From Akkermansia muciniphila (GTDB taxonomy: Bacteria; Verrucomicrobiota; Verrucomicrobiia; Verrucomicrobiales; Akkermansiaceae), in assembly GCF_900184965.1 (NCBI RefSeq), contig NZ_FXYA01000003.1, positions 54,158 through 118,157 on the forward strand: 64,000 nt of DNA, read 5' to 3'. Position numbers and translations under genes: made by a program. Shown here piece by piece: positions 26,419 to 35,087 of this stretch. Positions within the stretch are counted from its first letter, which is position 1; each line of letters opens with the position of its first letter. The notes beneath the pieces are model-generated. The model was not told the DNA's origin and searched no databases. It saw only the letters and a list, made by a program, of their open reading frames with translations.

Positions 26419-28107
26419 ATGAACATTTCCCGCATTGCAGCCTTTTTCATCCCGTTCCTGCTGGGAAGCGCCTGTTCCGCTTCCGCAGCTTCCGCAAAAG
26501 AAGCCCGCGCGGCAGAATTAAAACGCCCCAACATCATCCTTTTCCTGGTGGACGACATGGGCTGGCAGGACACTTCCCTGCCCTTTTGGAGGGAAGAGGA
26601 CGGCTCTCCCAAGCCAACTTTCCTGAACAAGCGCTACCGCACGCCCAACATGGAGGCTCTGGGCAAGCAGGGCATGGTCTTCACGAACGCCTATGCGCAG
26701 CCTATCTGTTCCCCCAGCCGGTGCAGCCTCATGTCCGGCATGAACTCCGCCCGCCACCGCGTCACGAACTGGACGCTCCTGCGTGACCAGACCACGGACG
26801 CAGGCCATCAAGCACTCAAGGCTCCCGCAGACTGGAGCGTCAACGGCATCCAGCCGGCAGGAACCAGGGCATCCGGAACCACCCGGCTCCCCCTGACGGA
26901 AGAAACAATCCAGTACAGGATGGAAAAACCCTTCACCCAGGTGCTTGGGCTGCCCGCCCTGCTCAAAAAACAGGGTTATACAACCATCCACTGCGGAAAA
27001 GCCCATTTCGGCTCCAAAAATACGCCCGGGGCCAATCCCAGGCTCTTCGGCTTTGACTACAATATCGCCGGCACGGAAATAGGCGGCCCGGCGGACTACC
27101 GGGGTTCCCGGAAATACGGCACGGGAAATTTCCATGTGCGCGGACTGGATGAAAATAATTATTATGAAAACGACACATTCCTGACGGAAGCCCTGACGCA
27201 GGAGGCGCTGAAACGCCTGGACGCCATCCGGAAAAACCCCAGGGAGGCGGACAAGCCTTTCTATCTGTACATGTCCCATTACGCCATCCATGCCCCTTTC
27301 GACATGCGCGGCTATGACAAAAGGTTTGCGGAAGAGTATTCCAACCCCAATGACGGCCACAAATGGTCCGACAACGAAAAACGCTACTCCGCCCTGATCC
27401 AGGGGATGGACAAGAGCCTGGGCGACATCCGGGAATATCTGAAAAAAAACAATCTGGATAAAAATACCGTCATCATCTTCATGGCGGACAACGGGGGCCT
27501 CGCCATCAGTGGGCGCATGGGCAACAAGGAATCCAATTACCCGCTGAGCTTCGGCAAGGGTTCCAACCGGGAAGGCGGCATCCGGGAACCGATGATCGTT
27601 TGCTGGCCCGGAGTCACGAAGGCGGAAAGCGTCTGCGCCACTCCCGTCATCATTGAAGACTTTTTCCCCACCATCCTGGAAATAGCGGGAGCGGAAAAAA
27701 TCCAGGCGCCCCAGGTTGTGGACGGCAAAAGTTTTGTTGCCCTGCTGAAAGGCGGCAGCATGGACCCCAACCGCCCCCTGCTCTTCCACACGCCCAACGT
27801 ATGGGGGGAAGGAAACGGAAACAACTCCCTTTATTCCCCCAGCACGGCCATGCGCCAGGGGGACTGGAAGCTTATCTACTGGCACCCTGACCAGAAGTTC
27901 GAACTCTTCAACCTCAAGGAGGACATCAGCGAGGAGCATAACCTGGCGGAACGGCATCCGGAACGCGTTAAGGCCATGGCCAGGACCATGACCGCCCTGC
28001 TCAAGGAGCGCAAGGCCCAAATGCCCACCTACAGGAAGAATAATCCCGCCGGAGCCCGTGAAGGCGCTCCCGTACCGTGGCCGGACCAGGCGGCGGCCCG
28101 GCTGTAA
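26419..28107 (+). CDS. Secreted sulfatase (formylglycine type)
   Basis: 562 aa. Signal peptide at 1-25 (Ile/Phe/Leu core, ending SASAAS). Sulfatase domain: PNIILFLVDDMGWQDTS (metal-binding Asp-Asp), CSPSRCSLMSG with Cys in the CxPSR motif that is matured to formylglycine, CGKAHFG, MSHYAIHAPF and FMADNGGLA (Asp-Asn metal ligands), then a C-terminal substrate-binding region with WHPDQKFELFNLKEDISE. The signal peptide places it in the periplasm or outside, where it could remove sulfate from mucin or other host glycans; the particular sugar is not readable. A TTG six bases upstream is an alternative start, but ATG 26419 begins the signal peptide. A good terminator follows. Confidence 0.93.
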   Translation: MNISRIAAFFIPFLLGSACSASAASAKEARAAELKRPNIILFLVDDMGWQDTSLPFWREEDGSPKPTFLNKRYRTPNMEALGKQGMVFTNAYAQPICSPSRCSLMSGMNSARHRVTNWTLLRDQTTDAGHQALKAPADWSVNGIQPAGTRASGTTRLPLTEETIQYRMEKPFTQVLGLPALLKKQGYTTIHCGKAHFGSKNTPGANPRLFGFDYNIAGTEIGGPADYRGSRKYGTGNFHVRGLDENNYYENDTFLTEALTQEALKRLDAIRKNPREADKPFYLYMSHYAIHAPFDMRGYDKRFAEEYSNPNDGHKWSDNEKRYSALIQGMDKSLGDIREYLKKNNLDKNTVIIFMADNGGLAISGRMGNKESNYPLSFGKGSNREGGIREPMIVCWPGVTKAESVCATPVIIEDFFPTILEIAGAEKIQAPQVVDGKSFVALLKGGSMDPNRPLLFHTPNVWGEGNGNNSLYSPSTAMRQGDWKLIYWHPDQKFELFNLKEDISEEHNLAERHPERVKAMARTMTALLKERKAQMPTYRKNNPAGAREGAPVPWPDQAAARL

Positions 28108-28127
28108 AGGCATCTCCACCCCTGCCT

Positions 28128-28192
28128 GGAAAGCCGCATTATTCCCTTTTCTTTTAAGAAAACAGGGAGTATGGTGCGGCTTTCCCGTTTTT
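28128..28192 (+). terminator. Terminator after the sulfatase gene
   Basis: GGAAAGCCGCA (28128-28138) pairs perfectly with TGCGGCTTTCC (28175-28185), and an inner TCCCT pairs with AGGGA. The hairpin is followed by CGTTTTTA. It lies 20 bp after the sulfatase stop and 18 bp before argF. Confidence 0.88.
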
Positions 28193-28210
28193 AATTCCCT
28201 TTCAAAAACC

Positions 28211-29128
28211 ATGAACAACCTCCTTTCCATCGAACAGCTTACCGGAGACGAAATCCGGGGCCTGCTCGCCCTGGGCCACCGGCTTAAGGCGGAACGCGGC
28301 CATCACGAACGCCTCCCCCTGAAGGGGCAGACCTGGGCGCTCATCTTTTCCAAATCCTCCACCCGCACCCGCGTTTCCTTTGAAGTGGGCATCAGCGAAC
28401 TGGGGGGCCGCCCCATGTTCCTTTCCGTCCATGACATCCAGCTTGGGCGCGGAGAGCCCATCAAGGATACGGCCCGCGTGCTGGGACGTATGATTCACGG
28501 CGCCGCCATCCGTACGTACGGGCAGCAGGAGGTGGAGGAATTCGCCAGTTTTTCCGGCATTCCCACCATCAATGCCCTGACGGACGAGGAGCACCCCTGC
28601 CAGATCCTGGCGGACCTGCTTACCATTGAGGAAATCTACGGCCCCGGCTCCTGGAAGGATATGAAAATCGCCTTCGTGGGGGATGGGGACAACAACATGT
28701 CCCGCTCCTGGATGTGGGCGGCCAAGAGGCTGGGCTTTACGCTCGCCATCGGCGCCCCCACCAATTACCTTCCCCTGGAAGACTTCCGCAGGCATCTGGA
28801 CTGCGAAAACGTCATCTTTACCACGGACCCCGTGGAAGCCGTCAAGGGCGCTTCCGTCATCAACACGGACGTCTGGCTTTCCATGGGCCAGGAATCGGAA
28901 GGGCTGTCCAAGGAAAAACACTTCTATCCCTACCAGGTGAACAGGGAGCTGCTGGAACATGCCGCCTCCGGCCACTCCGTTTTCCACTGCCTGCCCGCCT
29001 ACCGCGGCAAGGAAATCACGGAAGACGTGCTGGAACATTTTGCTCCCGTTATCTTCCGGGAAGCGGAAAACAGGGTGCATGCCCAGAAAGCCGTGCTCGC
29101 CACGCTTGCAGACGCCCGCCGGGGATAA
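28211..29128 (+). CDS. argF: Ornithine carbamoyltransferase
   Basis: 305 aa from ATG 28211. It makes citrulline from ornithine and carbamoyl phosphate. Carbamoyl-phosphate loop SKSSTRTRVSFEVG, then LSVHDIQLGRGEPI, EEHPCQILADLLT, VGDGDNNMSRSW (ornithine-side residues) and FHCLPAYRGKEITEDV, whose HCLPA cysteine is the ornithine-binding residue that separates it from aspartate carbamoyltransferase. No other arginine gene lies next to it. The SufE gene follows at 33 bp. Confidence 0.96.
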   Translation: MNNLLSIEQLTGDEIRGLLALGHRLKAERGHHERLPLKGQTWALIFSKSSTRTRVSFEVGISELGGRPMFLSVHDIQLGRGEPIKDTARVLGRMIHGAAIRTYGQQEVEEFASFSGIPTINALTDEEHPCQILADLLTIEEIYGPGSWKDMKIAFVGDGDNNMSRSWMWAAKRLGFTLAIGAPTNYLPLEDFRRHLDCENVIFTTDPVEAVKGASVINTDVWLSMGQESEGLSKEKHFYPYQVNRELLEHAASGHSVFHCLPAYRGKEITEDVLEHFAPVIFREAENRVHAQKAVLATLADARRG

Positions 29129-29161
29129 CCCGCCCGGCTCATCCTACCCAATCTCCGAGCC

Positions 29162-29581
29162 ATGAACTACGAAGAACGTCTGCAAGACCTGCTGGATGAA
29201 CTGGACTTGTTCCAGGACTGGACGGAACGCTACGAATACATCATCAGCCTGGGGAAAAAACTGCCCAGGCTGGGGGAAGCCTACAAAACGGAGGACTCCC
29301 TCATCAAGGGATGCCAATCCCGCGTGTGGCTGCACACGGAACCGGACAACGGCGTGCTGAAACTGTACGCAGACAGCGATTCCCTCATCACCAAGGGCCT
29401 CATTGCCGTCTTCATCCGGCTGCTTTCCGGTCTGCCTCCGGAAGAAATCCTGAAGGCGGACATGTCCAAGCTGGACAAAACCGGCCTGAAAGACCACCTG
29501 GCGCCCACCAGGGCTAACGCCCTCAACTCCATGGCGGTCCAGATTAAGCAGGCCGCCATGAAAATGGCGGAACACCATTGA
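29162..29581 (+). CDS. SufE-family sulfur acceptor protein
   Basis: 139 aa. The SufE signature is complete: DWTERYEYIISLGKKLPRL, then KGCQSRVWL with the sulfur-accepting Cys, and an LITKGLIAVFIRLLSG helix. SufE proteins take persulfide sulfur from a cysteine desulfurase (SufS or CsdA) for Fe-S cluster assembly. No desulfurase or other suf gene is adjacent, so it probably works with a partner encoded elsewhere. Confidence 0.94.
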   Translation: MNYEERLQDLLDELDLFQDWTERYEYIISLGKKLPRLGEAYKTEDSLIKGCQSRVWLHTEPDNGVLKLYADSDSLITKGLIAVFIRLLSGLPPEEILKADMSKLDKTGLKDHLAPTRANALNSMAVQIKQAAMKMAEHH

Positions 29582-29595
29582 TTTTTTCCAGAGCA

Positions 29596-29976
29596 ATGAC
29601 TCACGGCCTTTTCCCGCATCTTCTCCTGCTCTCCGCATTCTGCGGCGCAAGCCTCTCATGCAGCAGCTCTTCCCGGGACATCACCATCCGCAGCATTCCT
29701 TCCGGAGCCAGCCTACGCGTGAACGGAGACTACGCCGGCCAGGCCCCCGTCACGCTCTCCCTGAACAGGCACAAGCCCGTGCACGTTGCGGCGGATAAAC
29801 CCGGCTTCCTTTCCACGGAAAAAACGTTTTATCCGGAAATGACCACGCAAGGGGCCATTTTGTGGGGCCGCAATAACGAGAAGTCCAAGGACTTCAAAAC
29901 GGACATCCTGACCATCCGCCTGAAAAAGGCGGATTCAGGAGCGCCTCCTCTTCGGGAGCTTCCCGCAAATTGGTAA
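29596..29976 (+). CDS. PEGA-domain lipoprotein
   Basis: 126 aa. A hydrophobic N-terminus ends in SLSCSSSS, a likely lipoprotein signal with a Cys near residue 22. One PEGA domain follows: ITIRSIPSGASLRVNGDYAG, APVTLSLNRHKPVHV and DKPGFLS. PEGA domains are small beta folds in surface-layer or envelope proteins of unknown role. ATG 29596 is preferred over a TTG at 29578 that overlaps the SufE stop. Confidence 0.82.
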   Translation: MTHGLFPHLLLLSAFCGASLSCSSSSRDITIRSIPSGASLRVNGDYAGQAPVTLSLNRHKPVHVAADKPGFLSTEKTFYPEMTTQGAILWGRNNEKSKDFKTDILTIRLKKADSGAPPLRELPANW

Positions 29977-30099
29977 CAGCCTACCGGACACGTTCCGGCA
30001 GGGAAAGCGCCTATTCATCCCGCGCCCGGTACGCAGACCCGTCCCGCACGCCTCTTTCATGGACGGATCAGCAACCCGCCAGTTTTTTGAGGCCGCACG

Positions 30100-32136
30100 C
30101 TAATCCTCCCGCCCCGGGCGGCGGGCCATGACGGCGGAACCTGCCCTTTTCAGGACCAGGGCCGTACGCGGCAGCAGGTACAGGGAAAGGTTCCCGTCCT
30201 CATCCGTAAAATGCGGCATGGAAACATCCTGCCTCCCGAAACCGCCGAAACGGGCGCTGTCCGTATCCAGCACGACCCGCCATTCCCCCTTCTGGGGAAC
30301 AGGCAGCATGTAATCCATGATAGCCTTGTCCCCGGACCAGTTGAACACAAATACCAGACCGCCGCGGTGGAATGCCATGATATGGTTGGTCTCGTCAATA
30401 TTAAGCGGGAAAGGCGGCGGATTATTCAGCAGCCGGGCTTCCTGCGCCAGGCGGACCATCGCCTGGTCAAAGGCATTCAGAAACTTGAACCTGAGGGAAG
30501 GATTGTCCACCAGGGACCACTGGCGGCGGCAGTATTCGTAAGACCAGCCGTTGCCTTCGCGCGGAAAATCAATCCATTCCGGATGCCCGAATTCGTTGCC
30601 CATGAAATTCAGCCAGCCTTCCCCCCCGGTAGCCAGCGTCACCAGGCGGATCATCTTGTGCAGAGCCATGCCGCGGTCAATAATGAGGCTCTGCTGGTCC
30701 ACGGCCATTTTCCAGTACATTTCCGCATCCATCAGGCGGAACGCCAGAGTTTTGTCTCCCACCAGGGCCTGGTCATGGCTCTCGCAATAGGCCACATGCG
30801 GCTCTCCGTAGCGCCTGTTGGTCAGCGTGTACCACATGTCTCCCATGCTCCATTCCTCATCCTTTTTCTCCTTGAGCAGCTTAATCCAGTAATCGGGAAT
30901 GCCCATGGCCAGACGGTGGGAAAAGCCAATCCCCCCTTCGTCCACCGGGCGGCACAACCCCGGCATGCCGGACATGTCCTCCGCAATCGCTATGGCGCCC
31001 GGCTTCACCCGCTGAATCAGCGTAGTGGCCAGCTGCAGATAAGCCACGGCATCCAGATCCACGGAAGAGCCGAAGTAGGCGCCCAAATCCCCGAACGGCT
31101 CATGCCCGCGGTGGAAATACAGCATGGACGTCACGCCGTCAAAACGGAAGCCGTCAAAACGGAACTCTTCCAGCCACCAGCGGACATTGGACAGGAGGAA
31201 CTCAATCACCTCGTCCCGGCCATAATCAAAACAACAGGAATCCCAGTCCGGATGACGGCCGCGCTCCCCGGGCAGGAAATACATGCCTCCGGAACCGTCA
31301 AAATTGTTCAGCCCTTCCGCCTCATTCTTCACGGCGTGGGAATGCACCACGTCCAGCAGCACGGCGATGCCCAGGCCGTGAGCCTGGTCTATCAGGTATT
31401 TCAGGTCCTCCGGCTCGCCGAAACGGGAGGAAGGGGCGAAAAAGGAGGAAACATGGTAGCCGAAGGAACCGTAATAGGGGTGCTCCTGGACCGCCATCAG
31501 CTGGACGGTATTGTAACCCAGACTGGAGATCCGGGGAAGAACCTCGTCCGCAAACTCGCGGTACGTATGCACGCGCCCTTCTTCCCCGCCCATGCCTACA
31601 TGCGCTTCATACACGAACGGAACTTCCACCCGGGAAGGATCAAAACCGTTATTCCGCCATTCATAGGGGCGCTCCGGCATCCAGATCTCCCCGGCAAAAT
31701 CATAGGTGGTCGGATCCTGGACGGTCCTGGTAATCCACGCGGGAATGCGATCTCTGCCCGTGCCGTCCGCACCGACCACGTGCACCTTCACCTTCTGCCC
31801 GTGAGCCAGCGCATCAGGCGGCAGCGTAATCTCCCACACGCCGCGCTCATTCCGCTCCAGCGGGTGGCTCTCCCGGTTCCAGCCGTTAAAATCTCCAATC
31901 AGGAACACCCTGCGGGCGGCGGGAGCCCATTCCCGGTACGTCCACGCCCCCGTCTCCGCGTCCCTGTTGAAACCGTAATAGCGGTAGCCACGCGCGTATT
32001 CCTCCAGAGAACCGGCGCGCTGGTTGATCCTCTTCATTTTCAGGTCAAACAGACGCTGGCGGTCGCTTATCTGGCGGGAATACGGCTGGAGCCATCCGTC
32101 CGCCATCACCAAGCCGGGTATCGGGGGTCTTCTCAT
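30100..32136 (-). CDS. glgB: 1,4-alpha-glucan branching enzyme (eukaryote-like GH13_8)
   Basis: About 678 aa from ATG 32136 (a TTG at 32172 is possible). N-terminal CBM48 (about 45-140, YREWAPAARRVFLIGDFNGW), a GH13 barrel and a C-terminal beta domain. Conserved regions: LLDVVHSHAVKN (I), GFRFDGVTSMLY with the nucleophile Asp (II), IAIAEDMSGMPG with the acid/base Glu (III), YCESHDQALVG with the transition-state Asp (IV). Around them YGSFGYHVSSFFAPSSRFG and WDSCCFDYG are the patterns of animal and plant branching enzymes, not of E. coli GlgB. The enzyme adds alpha-1,6 branches to glycogen in the cytosol. It stands alone on the minus strand. Confidence 0.93.
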   Translation of the reverse strand: MRRPPIPGLVMADGWLQPYSRQISDRQRLFDLKMKRINQRAGSLEEYARGYRYYGFNRDAETGAWTYREWAPAARRVFLIGDFNGWNRESHPLERNERGVWEITLPPDALAHGQKVKVHVVGADGTGRDRIPAWITRTVQDPTTYDFAGEIWMPERPYEWRNNGFDPSRVEVPFVYEAHVGMGGEEGRVHTYREFADEVLPRISSLGYNTVQLMAVQEHPYYGSFGYHVSSFFAPSSRFGEPEDLKYLIDQAHGLGIAVLLDVVHSHAVKNEAEGLNNFDGSGGMYFLPGERGRHPDWDSCCFDYGRDEVIEFLLSNVRWWLEEFRFDGFRFDGVTSMLYFHRGHEPFGDLGAYFGSSVDLDAVAYLQLATTLIQRVKPGAIAIAEDMSGMPGLCRPVDEGGIGFSHRLAMGIPDYWIKLLKEKKDEEWSMGDMWYTLTNRRYGEPHVAYCESHDQALVGDKTLAFRLMDAEMYWKMAVDQQSLIIDRGMALHKMIRLVTLATGGEGWLNFMGNEFGHPEWIDFPREGNGWSYEYCRRQWSLVDNPSLRFKFLNAFDQAMVRLAQEARLLNNPPPFPLNIDETNHIMAFHRGGLVFVFNWSGDKAIMDYMLPVPQKGEWRVVLDTDSARFGGFGRQDVSMPHFTDEDGNLSLYLLPRTALVLKRAGSAVMARRPGRED

Positions 32137-32222
32137 TATCCGATGATACCCCGCCTCAATCAGAAGGGTCAAGGAAGAAAGAAGGGCTGCTCCCGGAGGG
32201 GAAGGAAAACAGGCGCGCCCCT

Positions 32223-33242
32223 TTACCCTCGTTCGGGAAGGCGCCCCGTATCACGCATGTACATCATCCTGGCCAGAACCTCCTTGGAAATATGGTTCAA
32301 ATCAAAATGCACAGGGGGAGAATCCGGCAGAGCTCCCCAGTCCCCGTACTGGCCGTACAACACCATTTCAGGCAACCGCGGGGCAGGGAACTCCCTTCCC
32401 TCAAACCGGACGCGGGAAAGCGGAAACAGCCATTCATGGCGGAAGGAATGGCGGCACGGGCCGGCAAAAGGAATCTCAAAACCCAGGAAAATGTTTCCTC
32501 CATCCGCCGGCCGCCGTCCTCCCATCACCACACGGTCCCGGATCGCCATCTTTTCCTCATAAGAACACCGCGTCCGGTAGCGGCAGGAGGAATCCACCTC
32601 ATAATCAAGCATTCCGGATGCCTTGTAACCGCGCAGCAGCCACTCCCCTTCCTCAGGGGCATCCGGAGACCACGCGGCAGGGGCCGTGTCATACGGGAAA
32701 ATGTCCACATTGCACAACGTGCCCGGCAACCCGATCTGGATGAACGGATCCATACTGACGGAGAAACCGCGCGAACCGAAAAGCCCGGCGGCGTTCTCCC
32801 TCAACCTCTCATAATCTTCACGCAGCATGGAAATATCCAGGTCGTCATCCCAAGGGATAAAGCCCCGGTGCCGCACCGCGCCCAGCAGGGTCCCGAAATC
32901 CAGCCAGTACTGATAACCGCCCTCTTCAAGAATGCCGGCCACCTCATTCAAAAAACAGGTCATGGCCTGCTGCACAATCCTCAGCACTCCGGATGCCTGG
33001 GGCATTTCCTCGGCCCGGACGGTAGCTTTAACCAGTTTGCCCAACTGGGAAAATTCACTTTCCCGGCCCACCTTGAACCGCCCGCACGGAATGCCGAAAA
33101 GACGGACGAAACGCTTCTTCCTGTCCGTGCAGGAAGAAAGCACGTTCAGGCCGCAGCACCGGACTTCCGTCACCCACCAATGCTTTCCCCTTACTAATTT
33201 CCCGGTTCTTCCGGCGGTAATGAATGATGGCAGCTTCATCAT
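32223..33242 (-). CDS. LicD-family phosphotransferase (copy 1 of 3)
   Basis: 339 aa. The LicD core is YWLDFGTLLGAVRHRGFIPW followed by DDDLDISMLREDYERL, with the Asp-Asp-Asp-x-Asp metal-binding motif, then a NVDIFPYD segment. LicD proteins belong to the nucleotidyltransferase superfamily and move a phospho-substituent such as phosphocholine or phosphoglycerol from a CDP carrier to a glycan. The first ~95 residues are unlike the core and Cys/Arg-rich. It starts at tandem ATGs (33242 and 33239) and is transcribed away from a region carrying one copy of the 23-bp motif described at 33456-33478. Confidence 0.85.
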   Translation of the reverse strand: MMKLPSFITAGRTGKLVRGKHWWVTEVRCCGLNVLSSCTDRKKRFVRLFGIPCGRFKVGRESEFSQLGKLVKATVRAEEMPQASGVLRIVQQAMTCFLNEVAGILEEGGYQYWLDFGTLLGAVRHRGFIPWDDDLDISMLREDYERLRENAAGLFGSRGFSVSMDPFIQIGLPGTLCNVDIFPYDTAPAAWSPDAPEEGEWLLRGYKASGMLDYEVDSSCRYRTRCSYEEKMAIRDRVVMGGRRPADGGNIFLGFEIPFAGPCRHSFRHEWLFPLSRVRFEGREFPAPRLPEMVLYGQYGDWGALPDSPPVHFDLNHISKEVLARMMYMRDTGRLPERG

Positions 33243-33455
33243 AGGTAAATTTGGTCAAAAAACACGCGGGCTATGCTTCATTTTTCCAGAAAAGCACATC
33301 CGGCAGATTCAGAATCTTTATCTCCCACTTCTTACAAGTCAATGAAAAACAAGCCGTTCTTTTCGGAGAAAAACACCCGTTCCATCATCATAAAACTGCT
33401 TTTTCCAAAATGGCGGACAAACCTTATCCGACCCTTTCCACTATATTGGCGACAA

Positions 33456-33478
33456 GCGGATTGAGCATCCGCCGTCAA
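33456..33478 (-). promoter_or_regulatory. Third copy of the locus-specific 23-bp motif
   Basis: On the minus strand: TTGACGGCG (33478-33470) then GATGCTCAATCCGC (33469-33456). It matches the two motif copies at 38429-38451 and 38569-38591 with the pattern (T/A)TGAC-n-nCn-GAT-nnn-CAATCCGC. Inside it GCGGAT and ATCCGC form a 6-bp palindrome around 5 bp. TATAGT, a good minus-strand -10, lies ten bases further along (33445-33440). The 285-bp gap between the LicD gene and the aminotransferase pseudogene is otherwise AT-rich without a gene. Confidence 0.6.
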
Positions 33479-33527
33479 AGTAAAAATTTCTGTAAGAATA
33501 TGTTAATGGAATATTACACGGGTAAAA

Positions 33528-35038
33528 AGAAAAGACCTGATTTTTGAAGACTCCGTTATTGACGCCCTGCTCCGCCACCCCTATCCCAGCCTTGCCCTCG
33601 TCGCCAAATTTGAAAGCTGGATGGACGGCACGGTCGTCACGCTGGATGAAGACGACAACATCAGGCAATTCATTCCCGGAAGCAAATTCTCCTACAAGAA
33701 AAAGACGGAATATTTTAAAACCGTCAATATTTACAAATTCAGCAGGGAATTCTCCCGGACCCATTACGTCCCCTTTCTTACAGCCTACAGCAAAGCCCTG
33801 GGCAATAATGAATATTACGAACAGGTGCTGCGGGTCATCGCCCTGCTGGACAAGCCGGAAATCAAGGCGCTGCGCCTCGGCGGCGAAGCATGGTATGAAA
33901 TAGACGACATCCAGGACCTGGACATCGCAGCTTCCATATTCACCCCGGACAGGGAAGAACACCTGCGCCTGATGGAATCCCGGTACGGAGGCTACTGGCG
34001 CTATCCCCGCATCAGGGATTTCTGCTACCTGGTCAACCCCTATTTCCCCAACAAACGCCTCATGTCCGAACTCAAGGCAAATTTTGAACGCCTGGTGAGG
34101 GAATACCCGTCCGGAATGAGGGTCAATAGCCTGCTGGCGGCAAAATACTTCGGCATCAGCCAGGAATACATCTGCATCGGCAACGGCGCGGCGGAACTCA
34201 TTAAGGCGCTCATGTCCCGCCTGGAGGGGAAAATGGGGGTCATCTACCCTACCTTTGAGGAATATCCCAACCGGCTGAATCCAGATATGGTGGTGCCCTT
34301 CCATACTGCTTCCCGGAATTTCACTTACACGGCGGACGACCTGATGGAATTTTTTTCCGGGAAAGACATTGGTACCCTGCTCCTCGTCAATCCGGGAAAC
34401 CCTTCCGGCTTCTTCCTGCCGAAAGGCGATGTGCTGCGCCTCTGCCAGTGGACAAAAACCCGCGGCGTACGCCTGATCGTGGATGAATCCTTTGTAGACT
34501 TCTCCTGCGGAATGCCGGACAATACGCTGCTGAAAGACGACATCCTGGAAGAATATCCCCACCTGACCGTGGTAAAAAGCATTTCCAAATCCTACGGCGT
34601 TCCGGGTCTCCGCCTGGGTGTTCTGGCCTCCGCGGACAGGGAACTGGCGGCATGGCTCAAAAAAGACGTTTCCATCTGGAACATCAATTCCATTGCGGAA
34701 TTCTACATGCAAATCTTCGGGAAATATGAGCAATCCTACGTGCGTGCAACCGTTTCATGAAAGAACGGGACCGCTTCATGCAGGAACTCTCCCGCGTGCC
34801 TTTCCTGAACGTGTTCCCTTCCCAGGCAAACTACTTCATGTGCGAGGTCAAGCCCCCCATGAAAGCTCGCACCCTGACCGGCCTTCTGCTGAAAAACCAC
34901 TCCATCCTTGTTAAGGATTGCAGCCGGAAAAAAGGATTTGAAGGCAGGGAATTCATCCGTGTCGCCGTCAGGGACGCAACCGACAATGATGCCCTGGTCC
35001 GGGCCATGCACGAGATGTGTTCCATGCATTCAAACTAG
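33528..35038 (+). pseudogene. Broken nucleotidyltransferase-aminotransferase fusion
   Basis: Two frames carry one protein. Frame 1 (to 34760) begins in mid-domain: DLIFEDSVIDALLRHPYPSL and ESWMDGTVVTLDED are the second half of a sugar-phosphate-type nucleotidyltransferase, whose first ~110 residues with the LAAGxGxR loop are absent. It continues with YEIDDIQDLDIA and, from about 33980, a class I/II aminotransferase with NPGNPSG and PLP Lys in VVKSISKSYGVPGLRLG. It stops at TGA 34758. Frame 2 (34757-35038) carries the rest: KERDRFMQELSRVPFLNVFP to IRVAVRDATDNDALV. The shift lies at TACGTGCGTGCAACC, a CGTG tandem repeat. A third CGTG would give Y-V-R-A-C-N-R-F in frame. Missing N-terminus and frameshift both argue against a normal product; a 379-aa fragment from ATG 33621 is possible. 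Confidence 0.85.
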
Positions 35039-35087
35039 TCATTAGCTCTCTATTTCCAAACGCCGTTTTTACTCTAATCCCCCTACC

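Noticed and set aside
30211-32562. 783-aa plus-strand open frame opposite glgB
   Set aside because: No domain pattern; antisense to an intact GH13 enzyme.
33251-33547. 98-aa open frame upstream of the aminotransferase pseudogene, as its missing N-terminus
   Set aside because: It has no LAAG loop or other nucleotidyltransferase feature and ends in another frame.
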